Assembly (NCBI RefSeq): GCF_022965805.1 | Contig: NC_133114.1 | Coordinates: 7,336,261 to 7,400,260 of the forward strand | Direction: 5' to 3' | DNA length: 64,000 nt | Source of the DNA: Primulina eburnea | Lineage: Eukaryota; Streptophyta; Magnoliopsida; Lamiales; Gesneriaceae | In this document: positions 23,151 to 33,449 of the stretch, piece by piece | How positions within the stretch are numbered: position 1 is the stretch's first letter | How the letters are laid out: each line of letters begins with the position of its first letter | Notes under the pieces: generated by a model | Told to the model about the DNA's origin: nothing | Seen by the model: the letters and a program-made list of their open reading frames with translations, nothing else | Database searches by the model: none | Made by a program: the position numbers and the translations under genes

Positions 23151-24736
23151 TGTAATAGCCGAGCCCGGTGTACGGTACGATTTAAGTTTCGTTTGTTATT
23201 TTGGGATATTTGATTAGATGTTCAGAGTTGTATTTTTGGGCTACAGTATTGTTAGTTTTATTGTCTTGAGGTATTAGTTGATGTTGGTTGTTCGTTTCAG
23301 AGTTTCGGATCGATTCTAGTTGCATGGGAATAGTGCTTTGCCGTGACCTGAGTGCACCCGCGCTCTTAACTGGAGTGCCGCCGCGGTGTACTGTGCTGTT
23401 TTGGAGTTGGAATGCCGTGAGCACACCGCACCCGCGGTGATGTAGAGACCGCCCCTGCGGTAGAAACCGCACCCGCGCTGCTTGCGTCGCCGCACCCGCG
23501 CTGTTCGTGTTCCAGAATTTTTGAGAATGCCGTAACCATTGCGCACCCGCGGTGCTTAGAGGAGCGCACCCGCGGTGAAGGTATGGGCGAGTTTTTAAGC
23601 TACTTTTTGGAGTGGTTGGCCATACTTTCCCTTTCTTTTCTCCTCCATTCTCGACTTTTCTCTCCATTTCAAGGGTTTTTAGTCATTTCTTTCCTTTCCT
23701 ATCTTCGATTCAGGCGTTTGTTTGGAATTTCGACTTGAGTTCGACGTTCTCCTTGGTGCTAGGAAGCTTGGGTAAGCTTTTGGTGCGATTCTGTTAAGGT
23801 TGTAAATTAAGAGTTATTTAGGTTGGTTGTTTATGTGGATTTATGGATTATTTAGCTTGTAAGCTTGGATATTTAGTTGATATTGGTGTTATTTGTGGAT
23901 TATTTGTTGTAGGTGGTGATCAAGAGCTAAGTTGAGGTGTTTGTTGTGGTTTGTAAGTGGAAATTCATTCCTTTTGCTCACATGATTATATATGTATGTG
24001 TTTCAAAGAGTTTATTGTGTTATTCCCTTTCATTTGATCCATAGTATGTATTGTTATATGTATTGGAGGCATTGTATGTCTCATTATTGATTAAAGGGAA
24101 TACAAAGAGATATATAGAGTTCAAAGTGATTGTTAAAACCAGAGAACAGTTTAAATGTTTTCGGATTGATAAATACATAGTCAGAGATTGCATGCAATAT
24201 TAGATGATCATCGCCTATAGGCTTATATCTCTCAGAGTTATCGGTATTTATATCGATTTGGGATACGAGCACCCCAGAGCAGAGATACTATTGATATCAA
24301 TCCCCAGAGCAAAAGAGAAATACCATCATATTTTATATGCTATTGCTATGTTATTGATATTCAGAGTTTACAGATCAGATTTGATGGTATTTATGATTTC
24401 AAAGAGATGTTTTACAGAGTTATTGTTCATTGTTATATAAGAGTTCCACTTGCTGAGGTTTATTCTCATTCCAGTTATTTTTCATGTGATGCAGATCAGA
24501 GTTGTGCCCCGGGACGTTGACTGTGGATTGGGGGTCATATGCATACACCGTTGGAAGGATGATTTTGGCATGATCATAGGAATGATGTTTTGTTTTTGTT
24601 ATGTCATTTAAATGATCATGTATTTATTTTGTAAAGATATTTGATGAAATGTATTTTGAAACTCCTTCCGTATATTTTAAAGAGAAAATTTTATTTCCGC
24701 TGCGTATTTATTTTAAAAGAGGATCGGGGTGTCACA
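23151..24736 (+). repeat. 3' LTR of T1 (1586 bp)
   Basis: Same length as the 5' LTR and about 99% identical by eye. The motif cluster lies at 23352-23576. Confidence 0.95.
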
Positions 24737-24741
24737 AAAGT

Positions 24742-24970
24742 TGCTCGCTAGGGCGAAGAACTTTCGGCCCTCACAAATTATACATGCGCGCTCGGGCGGT
24801 GCTTTTCTGCCGCTCGGGCGCGAGATGTTCGGCCTAACATCTTGAGATGTTCGATTCAACATCTTGGCTTAACATAAACCAACGCCCGGCTTCGTCATTT
24901 GAGTTCCTGTGACTTCCATTACGTCAATTAATCAACGTCTGATTAGAATGATTAAATCTCGGGCATTACA
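24742..24970 (-). repeat. N2 3' LTR, fragment 3 (U3 start)
   Basis: Resumes inside the CGCTCGGGCGGT cluster after T1 and ends CTCGGGCATTACA, the reverse of the LTR start. The N2 polypurine tract follows (+ strand TTTCTCCCCCTCTTA, 24971-24985). Confidence 0.92.
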
Positions 24971-27478
24971 TTTCTCCCCCTCTTAGATCTGAGTTCGTCC
25001 TCGAACTCACAAACAATCAATTCAGATATATCAGAAGAAATGTGTACAGAGTTTAAACCAAAACTCAAATATCTGATTCCAGTCTGGAATAAGAATTCAC
25101 GAAGTATAATGTCATAATACCCCTCAAACTAGTTCTGACAAAATCAATCTCATCATACTGGCTATACAACATCCGTATAAACCAATCTATAGCTTATCAC
25201 CTATCAGTATCATCAGCTGTTAACAAATCTGTTTACCTCAAACAAAGACATAAACAATCTTTAGCTTCAACTACCAATCGTCATCATCCGACGTTGGTTT
25301 CTTAAATCTGTCTATTCTGAACTATCTGCATCTTCCTTTGAATTGTCTTCAAAAGAAATCTGTAGTACTCATCGTATACTGTCTTGTCTATACTATCTCA
25401 TTACCCCTCTGATAAGCTGATAGCTGTTGTCACACAGTAATGCTGAATCATATCAATTAGTGCTAACATCCAGCACTAAAGCTGTACAAAAATCTTCCAA
25501 TCTTTGGATAACACATTCTGACTGCCTGTCAATCTGTGAAACAATCTAAGAGAAAATTCATGATATACTCTATCACGAATACAACTTCAAGCAAAATCAC
25601 AATCTGATATAATCTACTTAAATTTTATGTTCTATCTGAACCTTTCTTTGACATTGATCTATGTCATCTAGTTCTGTTTGTACGTAATCTGGTACAAACT
25701 GATAGATATAGATTGAACAATCTGTCAATCTTAATCATATCATATCACAATCTGTAGAAAATGGCGGTAATTTTATTACGAAAGCCATAGAAATGTACTC
25801 CCATTTCTATTCAGAAATATACATATTCTGTAACAAATCTTCTGATTTCTATTCTTTCTGTTTTCTTCTGTTAGCAATTCAGACCTATCAGTACAATTTC
25901 TGCTAACATGTCTGTACAATTTCTGCCATCACTGATCTAATCTGTTTATATCACAACTATCTGTTATCCGAATGAAAACTGAATCCACTACTGTGCACTT
26001 CTGACACTATCAGTGATATCTGATTCAAAATATTCGGTACCAACCAATCAGTTAATAATATGAAATAAAGAAGAAATACCTACCTGGTATTCGGCTCTGA
26101 CTACAGATATCAAATTCTGTTATATAATTCTGAAACATTCTGATATCACATTTCTGAACTGTTGCAACTCTCAACTGTTTACAATATTCTGTATCAAACA
26201 TACATGCAAACCACAGTAATATCAATTAGATTCGAGATAAAACAACCTATACAGATCTAGTGAGTTTAAGAAAACTCATAAAATAACGTTTGCTGGCAAT
26301 ACTGATAATTCTGACTACTGATCAATCTTCACAGTGCCCAAATCATCTGCCATATCTCATCTGCAAATAGAATATGCTCCCAAACAATATAAGATGTCTC
26401 AAATACTGATTTAGAGTAATCACAATACGCAAGCAGATATAACATAATAAGGGAATAAGAGAATAAGAAAATCTGTAAAACTCCGCAATTCTGACTTTCT
26501 GACATTTCTGCTAATTCTGATATATCCATTACATGTGTCGTTTACAGTCACTGATTTCTGTCTCAACGGTGCAAATCAATCGGTATACAAACTGCAGATA
26601 TCACATATTCTGAATACAATCTGTTTCAATTATGATTCATACATGACCCATTTCTGTACACAATAATCACCATTCTCTGAATATTCAATAAAGGCTTCAA
26701 ATATTCATTTCAACCAATCAGATGCTGCTAACATATCAAATATCATAGATATAACAAGCATAAAATCATCAGACTGTCCCTGAATCTAAGAGTTAGCAAT
26801 CTGTACCCTTCTATTAATCTTCAATATCATTCTGTACTGAATTCTAGTATATAACCATTACCTGATATCAATTCAATTCTGAAATCTACCTTTCTGATAT
26901 CAAACACATCTGAAATCTTATCTAGGCAAATATCAATCAATCCTTACGTAACTATCAAATCTGTAGTTGCTAAACTCGATTTCAGTAGGTCTACTGAATA
27001 CATAAGGATACCATCTGTTCCTTTCTGTAATAATCGAGTCATATCCAATACAGATATCAAAGGAATTCTAAATCTAGAATCCTTATCGTGGTATCTCCAC
27101 TGATCAGTCATCTCTGGTCTGACTCTTACCATTTCTGGCAAAATTCTACAATATGTCTGTACTTGTTCAGCATATACATATCAATAATGCGTTCAAATCA
27201 GAAAACACAAGTACATCATAATCTATCTCTATATCAGTCTCATCTTACTGTAGTATATAATATATACAGAAATCTCTGATATCAATACTTCCTCCACAAG
27301 CAAGGACATCAATACTACAGTACATACAAACCCAACAGATACAGCATATCTTCGTGCAACTCAGTCAAAGATATTCTTAACAAATGCATTAGTATATATC
27401 AATACATATGCAATAGAATCATAAAGAATAGTACCTGTTGTGAATTCTGGATCTGTGTTTTCAATTGGACTCTGTTCC
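24971..27478 (-). pseudogene. Decayed pol of N2
   Basis: Reverse-strand remnants in the same order as N1 and N3. The PR-RT linker shred is at 26944-27141 (frame: MPEMVRVRPEMTDQWR, RIPLISVLDMTRLLQKG, MYSVDLLKSS). An integrase-core shred lies near 25660-25810 (the + strand there is the reverse complement of the WEHISMDF and IDRLTKS region). The remaining sequence is AT-rich with no catalytic motif. The polypurine tract lies at 24971-24985. Confidence 0.7.
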
Positions 27479-28324
27479 CTACAATCTTCGGGAACGCTTC
27501 TGAGGACAGACTTTAGCAAAGTGTCCCGGCTGTCCACAAATATTGCATCTACCAGTCACTCCCTGGCATTGCTCGGTGAAATGTCTCCCTCCGCAACTCC
27601 TGCAATACATTCCAGTATAGCTCGGGCTAGAACTACTGGAACTCGAGGAACCACTTCCTAACTTCTTGAATGGCTTCTTCCGAGCTTTCAGCAAATCTTG
27701 CTTTCCACTCGTGCTGCCACGTTCAAATCGGAGAGGGTATTGCTGTGTCTGGGATTGCTTCACGCTCAATCTTCCCAATTGTCTAATCAGACTCGCCTCC
27801 GCCCTCCTTGCTTTACTCAAGATATCAGCAAAATGGTAAGGTCGTTGCAAATTCATAAATGCAACTACCTCTGAATTCAACCATCTGATGAATTGATTCA
27901 CTACAGCTTCATCATTCCCAGCTAAATGAGGAGCAAAATGCAGTAGAGTAGAGAATTTGGCAACATAGTCTTCAACATTCATTTGACCTTGTCTCAAATT
28001 CTCAAATTCCGCTCTTTTGTCCTCTCTATAAGACACTGAGAAAAATCGTTGATAGAATTCAATTGTAAAGACTTCCCACGTGATCACCGTACCCTGTAGG
28101 TCTAATATACTTTTGATCGTAATCCACCAATTCCTGGCAGCCTCTCGTAACTGATAACTTACCAATTTAACCCTCTGCTGATCTGTACAATCAAGTAACC
28201 CTAACAGTATCTCCATATCATCAAACCAGTTCTGACATTCTTCAGATGTCTCAATACCACTCAGAATCGGCGGCTGTAATAACTGAAGTTCTGCCAACTT
28301 TGCTTCTATCTGAGTTTTATGCAT
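27479..28324 (-). CDS. Gag polyprotein of N2 (gag-only element)
   Basis: 281 residues, uninterrupted. Retrotrans_gag core: CQNWFDDMEILLGLLDC, REAARNWW, FTIEFYQRFFSVSYREDK, APHLAGNDEAVVNQFIRWL; Ser-rich linker; knuckles CRSCGGRHFTEQC and CNICGQPGHFAKVC. From about residue 130 onward it is nearly identical to N1 and N3, but the first part is much more diverged and shares wording with N4 (ITWEVF, FENLRQGQMNVEDYVAKF against ITWDVF, FANLRQGQLTIEEYVTKF), suggesting a recombinant gene. The ancestral start is ATA here too, and a shifted frame before the used ATG means the first nine or so residues are new. The second knuckle is intact, unlike in N3. Confidence 0.87.
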   Translation of the reverse strand: MHKTQIEAKLAELQLLQPPILSGIETSEECQNWFDDMEILLGLLDCTDQQRVKLVSYQLREAARNWWITIKSILDLQGTVITWEVFTIEFYQRFFSVSYREDKRAEFENLRQGQMNVEDYVAKFSTLLHFAPHLAGNDEAVVNQFIRWLNSEVVAFMNLQRPYHFADILSKARRAEASLIRQLGRLSVKQSQTQQYPLRFERGSTSGKQDLLKARKKPFKKLGSGSSSSSSSSPSYTGMYCRSCGGRHFTEQCQGVTGRCNICGQPGHFAKVCPQKRSRRL

Positions 28325-28690
28325 CTATCTGTTCAGAAGAAGTACTACCCCTTTCTGGAATTCTCCGAGGCGGTATATCTGAATATCACATATTAGTACA
28401 CAAGCTATACAATCTGTCTCAGCCCTCCTCTGATCATATACCTCTGATTCAGACTCGGTTCTGATCCAGGCTTGGTAATTACATGCTGTAATCAACTCAG
28501 ATAACAAACAACATGTAATAGGGAAAGCAGTAAATCATGCTAGCACCCATAATGTAATTCACATTATAATAAATCTCATGCTAGCAATCACATGCAAGGT
28601 AAGAAAGACTCAATCTACCCCGCTCACTCTATTCTATCTCAGTCTAAAAGATCTATCAGTTCTGACTATCTCAATCTAAAGGATCTATCA

Positions 28691-28701
28691 CTCTGATACC
28701 A
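28691..28701 (-). other. Primer-binding site (initiator Met tRNA), N2
   Basis: Reverse complement reads TGGTATCAGAG; the next base is T where the others have C. Confidence 0.85.
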
Positions 28702-28706
28702 CCTGT

Positions 28707-29136
28707 TGTGGGGACCCGGACGCTGATCTTCTTCTTAATCATCTTTGGGATTTAAATATCAATTAAGATAAAACAGGGTCTAAAAATTTTTTCGTTTTAA
28801 AATACAGTGCGGAAGGTAATGGCAATCTACATAAAATACATCTCTGTATAAAAACTACAGTTCAGTAGAAAAGTACAATACTGTACAACCTAAGTCTAAG
28901 GTTCAATTACTAAATTCAAGTAATAAACTAAGTCTGCTACAAGTCCGGAATCACCACGCTAACTCGTCTTCTCTCATCGTCATCTCGACCCTGATCCAGC
29001 CCCACCTATTGTCATGCACACATACAAAACAAGACAACAGTCGAATAACTCCGGTGAGAATAAATCCCAGTATAAAACATGGTAAGCATGTATATAAACA
29101 AACTAAATCATAAAACATGCTATCATGTATAGAAAT
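28707..29136 (-). repeat. N2 5' LTR, fragment 1 (distal end)
   Basis: Starts TGTGGGGACCCGGACG just beyond the primer site and is cut at 29136 by N4, with gaaat (29132-29136) duplicated at 38925-38929. The putative splice acceptor reads AATAG instead of AACAG here. Confidence 0.92.
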
Positions 29137-30854
29137 TGTGGGGACCCGGACGTTAATCAAGTTCTTAATCATCATTGGGACTAATTAATCAATTATAAAA
29201 CAGGGTCTAAAATTTTTTTAAAATACAAAGCGGAAACGTAATGTAATTTACTCAAATTACATATTAAACATATACATACAACTCGGTATTATCTACAAGA
29301 ATTCAACTAGGTTCAACTACATATCAGTGCTGAATCCTAAGTTGCTTCAAAGCCCGGATCTCCACGCTATCTAGTCCAGCCTCATTCTCATCTTGACCCT
29401 GATCCAGCCCCACCTGTTGTCATGCACACATACAAAACAAGACAACAGCCGGATAACTCCGGTGAGATATGAATATCCCAGTATAAACAATGTATACATG
29501 CAATCATATAAGAGCATATACGAAAGCATATAAGAATTATTCATAACATGTCTCAAATCAGAAACATAAATCCATATCAAACATTCAATAATCATGAATG
29601 GTATAAACAATGTAAATCAACATGTCATATCAGACTCAACTCAACCAACGCGTCGTCTCAGACTCGACTCAACTGACGCGTCGTCTCAGACTCGACTCAA
29701 CTCTATCCTAGGGATCCCGATGTCTGGATATAGGTAATCATATCGAATCTCAGTCGATAGGAATGAATCAATCCCTAAATGGCATCGATATAATTCATAT
29801 CTTCAGTGTCTGGGCGAATCAGCCGCAGAATTGACGAATCAGTCAAGAATTAGGCGAATCAGCCAATAACCAGACGAATCAGCCTGTAATTAAGCGAATC
29901 AGCTTAAGTTTAGACGAATCATTCAAAATATAGCGAATCAGCTATAATTAGGCGAATCAGCCAATAAATAGACGAATCAGTCTATAACCAGACGAATCAG
30001 CCGGTGACTAGGCGAATCAGCCTATGACTCACGACTCAGTAATCAATACATGCATTCAGTATCTAAACCATTCAGTCAATGACTAGCGAATCAGTAGTCA
30101 TCTCATGCAGTAGCTATAATCAATAGGCTACAAATATCAATCTTATCATACAGTAGCTATAAATCAATAAACTACAATCATAAGTCTTATCAATTGCAAA
30201 TATCAATGCAATAAATAAAAGTATGTGATTTAGGGAGACTCGAGTCAAACCTCACTCGAGTTGTGCAATCCCAACTCAACATTAATTTATACCCATCCTT
30301 CTGTTATTCTGACTCTGTCGAAGTCTCGAATCCCAAGCCTATCAATACTCAATCTGATAATAACGATATCGAGGGTATAATATCAATACACCATTCAATC
30401 AATACTGGATATAATCAGAATTCAATCAAATTCTGTTTCAACGACATCACGTCATAATTTCAATATATCCAGCAATACCATATCAGTCAGATATCAACTC
30501 TAATATCTCATAATCGATAACAACTCAATTCTGATATCAATTCTCAATCAATTCAACTCTAAAAATCATAACAATTTCATATGGTATTTGTTCCTCAATC
30601 CGGTTTCGATTATACGATGTCTAACATGCCAAGAGTATCATATATGAATCATATCAGATTCTGACAAATATCAAAACGTAGCAAAACTTACGTCCAGTTG
30701 TAGCCTACGTCGATAGGAACACAGTACCGCAGTCAGATTCAAAATTGGACGGACGAATTTCTCGCAAATCACAAATCTATGCGTCGAACCCTTTCTTTCC
30801 CTCTTGTCTCGTTTTCCTTCGTTTCTGAAGAATTTTCGTTTGTATGTATATATA
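29137..30854 (-). repeat. N4 3' LTR, fragment 1
   Basis: Contains the conserved LTR end, two acgcgtcgtctcagactcgactcaac-type repeats near 29645-29700, the GAATCA hairpin array, and the splice-donor region near 30690. It stops at an AT microsatellite where S1 entered. Confidence 0.92.
29811..30101 (-). repeat. Array of about 12 mini-hairpins with constant GAATCA loop (N4 3' LTR)
   Basis: GAATCA recurs about every 19-20 bases, flanked each time by complementary arms that differ from unit to unit: TTGAC/GTCAA, TTAAGC/GCTTAA, TATAGC/GCTATA, ATAGAC/GTCTAT, TAGGC/GCCTA, GGC/GCC. A final unit, ATGACTA(gc)GAATCA(g)TAGTCAT, is at 30079-30101. On the element's own strand the loop reads TGATTC. No comparable array exists in the LTRs of N1-N3 or T2. 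Confidence 0.88.
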
Positions 30855-32033
30855 TGTAAGGCCCGAGATTATATCATTTTAATCCGAGATTATTTAATTA
30901 CGAATTTTGGAAGTATGAATTAAATTCCATAAATTTTGTGATTAATTAGGATTGAAATGGAATTAAAAAGAGTTTTGAGGACCAAATTGTAAATAGTGAA
31001 GAATTCAAGGGCTAAAGTGCAATATTGGATTTAGTGGGACACTTGTCACCACCATATAACTTGATATATATACAACTCATTCTTCACGAATTCAGAAGCA
31101 AGATCAGCGAGAATTCCCTTCAAATTCCCTTAAGCTTTATTTGAGTTTAATTTGAGATTTTGTTCGATCCGATTATCAGAATTTGAATCCAAACGCAGTT
31201 CTGTACTCCTCTCGCTAAGAGCTACTACAGGACGTAAGTTTTATTGATTTCTGGTATCATTTGAAAATATGATGTTGTAGGAATTTGATATAATTCGTGT
31301 ATGGTGTTCTTGTCATGTTAGACATCATAGAATCGAAGTCAGATTGAAGAACGGACTGTGTATGTAATTGTTATGATTTTTGGAGTCGATTTGACTGAGA
31401 ATTCATATCAGATATGTATGGTTATTGAGATTATGACTGATATCGATATTGATTATGAGTTCTGGTATTATATCTGTGATGTTTGGACTGACGGGGTTAT
31501 CGAGACAGTGTTGTTATTCCGTCGAAACATCAGTTGGTTAATATTGATCTGATTCGGTATTGATTTGGATTGGATTGTGATACCGTATGTCGATTGACAT
31601 TAATCAGATTATGTGTTTTGATTTGAGTATTAATCAGAACAGTTATTGAATTGAATTGTGTATTGATATTATACCTATTCAACTGTTCTTACCAGATTGG
31701 GAATGGACCGAGACAGAGTCGGGACTTCTTCTTCTTCTGAGCGAGAAGATAAAGGTATAAATTAATGTTGAGTTGGGATTGCACAACTCGAGTGAGGTTT
31801 GACTCGAGTTTCCCTAAATCACATACTTTACCTTATTGCATTGATATTTGCATTAAGTTGATTGATGTACTTGTTCTCTTGATACTAGATGACAGGTATT
31901 AGACGAGTTATCTTGTGACAGAAGTGCCGGATAGTGGTGGTATCGCCACGGCACACTGCACGATGTCTCAAGATAGGATATTAGCGATAGAGCTACAGTC
32001 CTTGATGGTTAGGTCAGGACACTGGATGTTTGG

Positions 32034-32207
32034 TTATATCGAGTAATGGAATCTATTACGGAATTCGATATAGGAACACCATATTTGGTTATATCGAGTA
32101 AAAGGTATTGGAATTCTTCTATTACGGAATTCGATATAGGAATACCAGGGCACTGGTTATATCGAGTAATAGAGATTATGGTTCCATCCTTTACGGAATT
32201 CGATATA
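32034..32207 (+). repeat. Three TATATCGA/TCGATATA hairpins in S1
   Basis: Inverted repeats 32035-32042/32065-32072, 32090-32097/32131-32138 and 32158-32165/32200-32207, the outer arms extended by inner GTAAT/ATTAC pairing in units 1 and 2. They end just before the gggatccctag box, the place where N4 has the GAATCA array and N1 the GAATAAGACGT hairpin. Confidence 0.85.
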
Positions 32208-32350
32208 GGAATACCACATCTGGAAACCGGGATCCCTAGACTAGGATTGAGTCTAGTCTAAAAAGTAGAGTCACGGGATTGAGTGACAGTTATATCTTAT
32301 GGTATTGATTAATACTGATTTATGTTCCTGAATATGGTTCCTGTCCTTTT

Positions 32351-32615
32351 ATGTTCCTGATATTGGTACATATTTAGAATAGAAATTATTCTTGATACTG
32401 ATCATGTTCCAGATGTTGGTCCATGTTTAGAATAGAAGTTATTCTTGAGATTGATTATGTTCCTGATATTGGTACAGGTTTAGAATAGGAATTATTCTTG
32501 ATATTGATTTATGTTCCTGATATTGGTACATGCCTAGAATAGGATTTATTCTTGATATTGAATTATGTTCCTGATTAGGGTACATGTTTAGAATATGATT
32601 TATTCTTGTAATTGA
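32351..32615 (+). repeat. 53-bp tandem repeats in S1
   Basis: Five units starting ATGTTCC at 32351, 32404, 32457, 32511 and 32564 (period 53-54). Each contains the inverted pair AGAATA/TATTCT or TTATTCT around the unit centre. No similar array is seen in the other LTRs. Confidence 0.88.
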
Positions 32616-33065
32616 TTTATATTGATTTATATCATGATGTTGATATAGGATATGATTTTTGTTATATGCTCTTATATGATTTATATGATTGCATGTATAC
32701 ATGATTTATACTGGGATATTTATATCTCACCGGAGTTATCCGGCTGTTGTCTTGTTTGTATGTGTGCATGGCAACAGGTGGGCTAGGATCAGGGTCAAGA
32801 AGAGAACGAGGCTGGACTAGATAGCGTGGAGATTCGGACTTTGAAGCAACTTAGGGTTCAGCACTGACTTATAGTTGAACCTAGTCGGATTATTGTAGAT
32901 CATACAATAATTGTATGTTATGTTTAATATGTAATTTGAATTTAATTACATTATGTTTCCGCTGTGTAATTTAAAAAAAAAAAAAAAATTTAGACCCTGT
33001 TTATTATACTTGATTATTTATTCCCAACGATGATTAAGAAGATGATTAGCGTCCGGGTCCCCACA

Positions 33066-33080
33066 ATATATATATATATA
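33066..33080. repeat. AT microsatellite that received S1
   Basis: An (AT)n run in the N4 3' LTR split by S1; the uninterrupted counterpart is near 38537-38555 in the N4 5' LTR. Similar runs occur at the matching place in N2 (near 16970 and 40255), next to the expected TATA region. Confidence 0.8.
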
Positions 33081-33449
33081 CATTGCATGATATAAGGGCA
33101 AGTGGCATTGTGCATGTTCTGCACGTTTCTCGCTAGGGCGGTCAAAACCTACCGCTAGGGCGAGTGAGTTTCGGTCGAGATCCTCGGCTGAACATCTCCT
33201 GTCGCTCGGGCGGTCAAAAGTTGCTCGCTAGGGCGAAGAACTCTCGGCCCTCACAATTATACATGCGCGCTCGGGCGGTGCTTTTCTGCCGCTCGGGCGC
33301 GAGATGTTCGGCCTAACATCTTGAGATGTTCGGTTCAACATCTTGGCTTAACATAAACCAACGCCCGGCTTCATCATTTGAGTTCCTATGACTTCCATTA
33401 CGTCAATTAATCAACGTCTGATTAAAATGATTAAATCTCGGGCATTACA
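33071..33449 (-). repeat. N4 3' LTR, fragment 2 (U3)
   Basis: U3 with the CGCTCGGGCGGT/CGCTAGGGCG cluster (33127-33301), ending CTCGGGCATTACA. This part is nearly identical to the U3 of N2, unlike the rest of the LTR. Confidence 0.92.

Larger units (their letters stand above)
17128..24736 (+). mobile_element. T1: near-intact Ty3/gypsy chromovirus of Tekay/Del type (7609 bp)
   Basis: LTRs of exactly 1586 bp each, primer site, gag, PR, RT, RNase H, IN and chromodomain in chromovirus order, flanked by aaagt (17123-17127 and 24737-24741). Only a few lesions break it: a TAG after gag, one base lost at about 20488, a TAA at 21038, and a gag deletion. LTRs differ at about 13 sites by eye (0.8%). 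It landed inside the GC-rich U3 cluster of N2. Confidence 0.95.
30855..33065 (+). mobile_element. S1: solo LTR (2211 bp) related to the N family
   Basis: Runs from TGTAAGGCCCGAG to GTCCGGGTCCCCACA with duplication atata (30850-30854 and 33066-33070) and no interior, so it is the product of LTR-LTR recombination. It shares the R/U5 backbone with N4 (donor GGAC/GTAAGT at 31234, acceptor AACAG ending 32777, the gggatccctag box) but its U3 is AT-rich without a GC motif cluster, and its cassette is different (next entries). A run of 17 A lies near 32972. Confidence 0.93.

Noticed and set aside
29811..30050. Regular short repeats looking like a CRISPR array
   Set aside because: Units are 19-20 bp with a 6-bp constant part, in a plant LTR, present in both LTRs. 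There are no cas genes or unique spacers of usual length.
30263..30457. 64-residue ORF, identical copy at 37938-38132
   Set aside because: Both lie in the two LTRs of N4, antisense to the element. Identity comes from LTR duplication.
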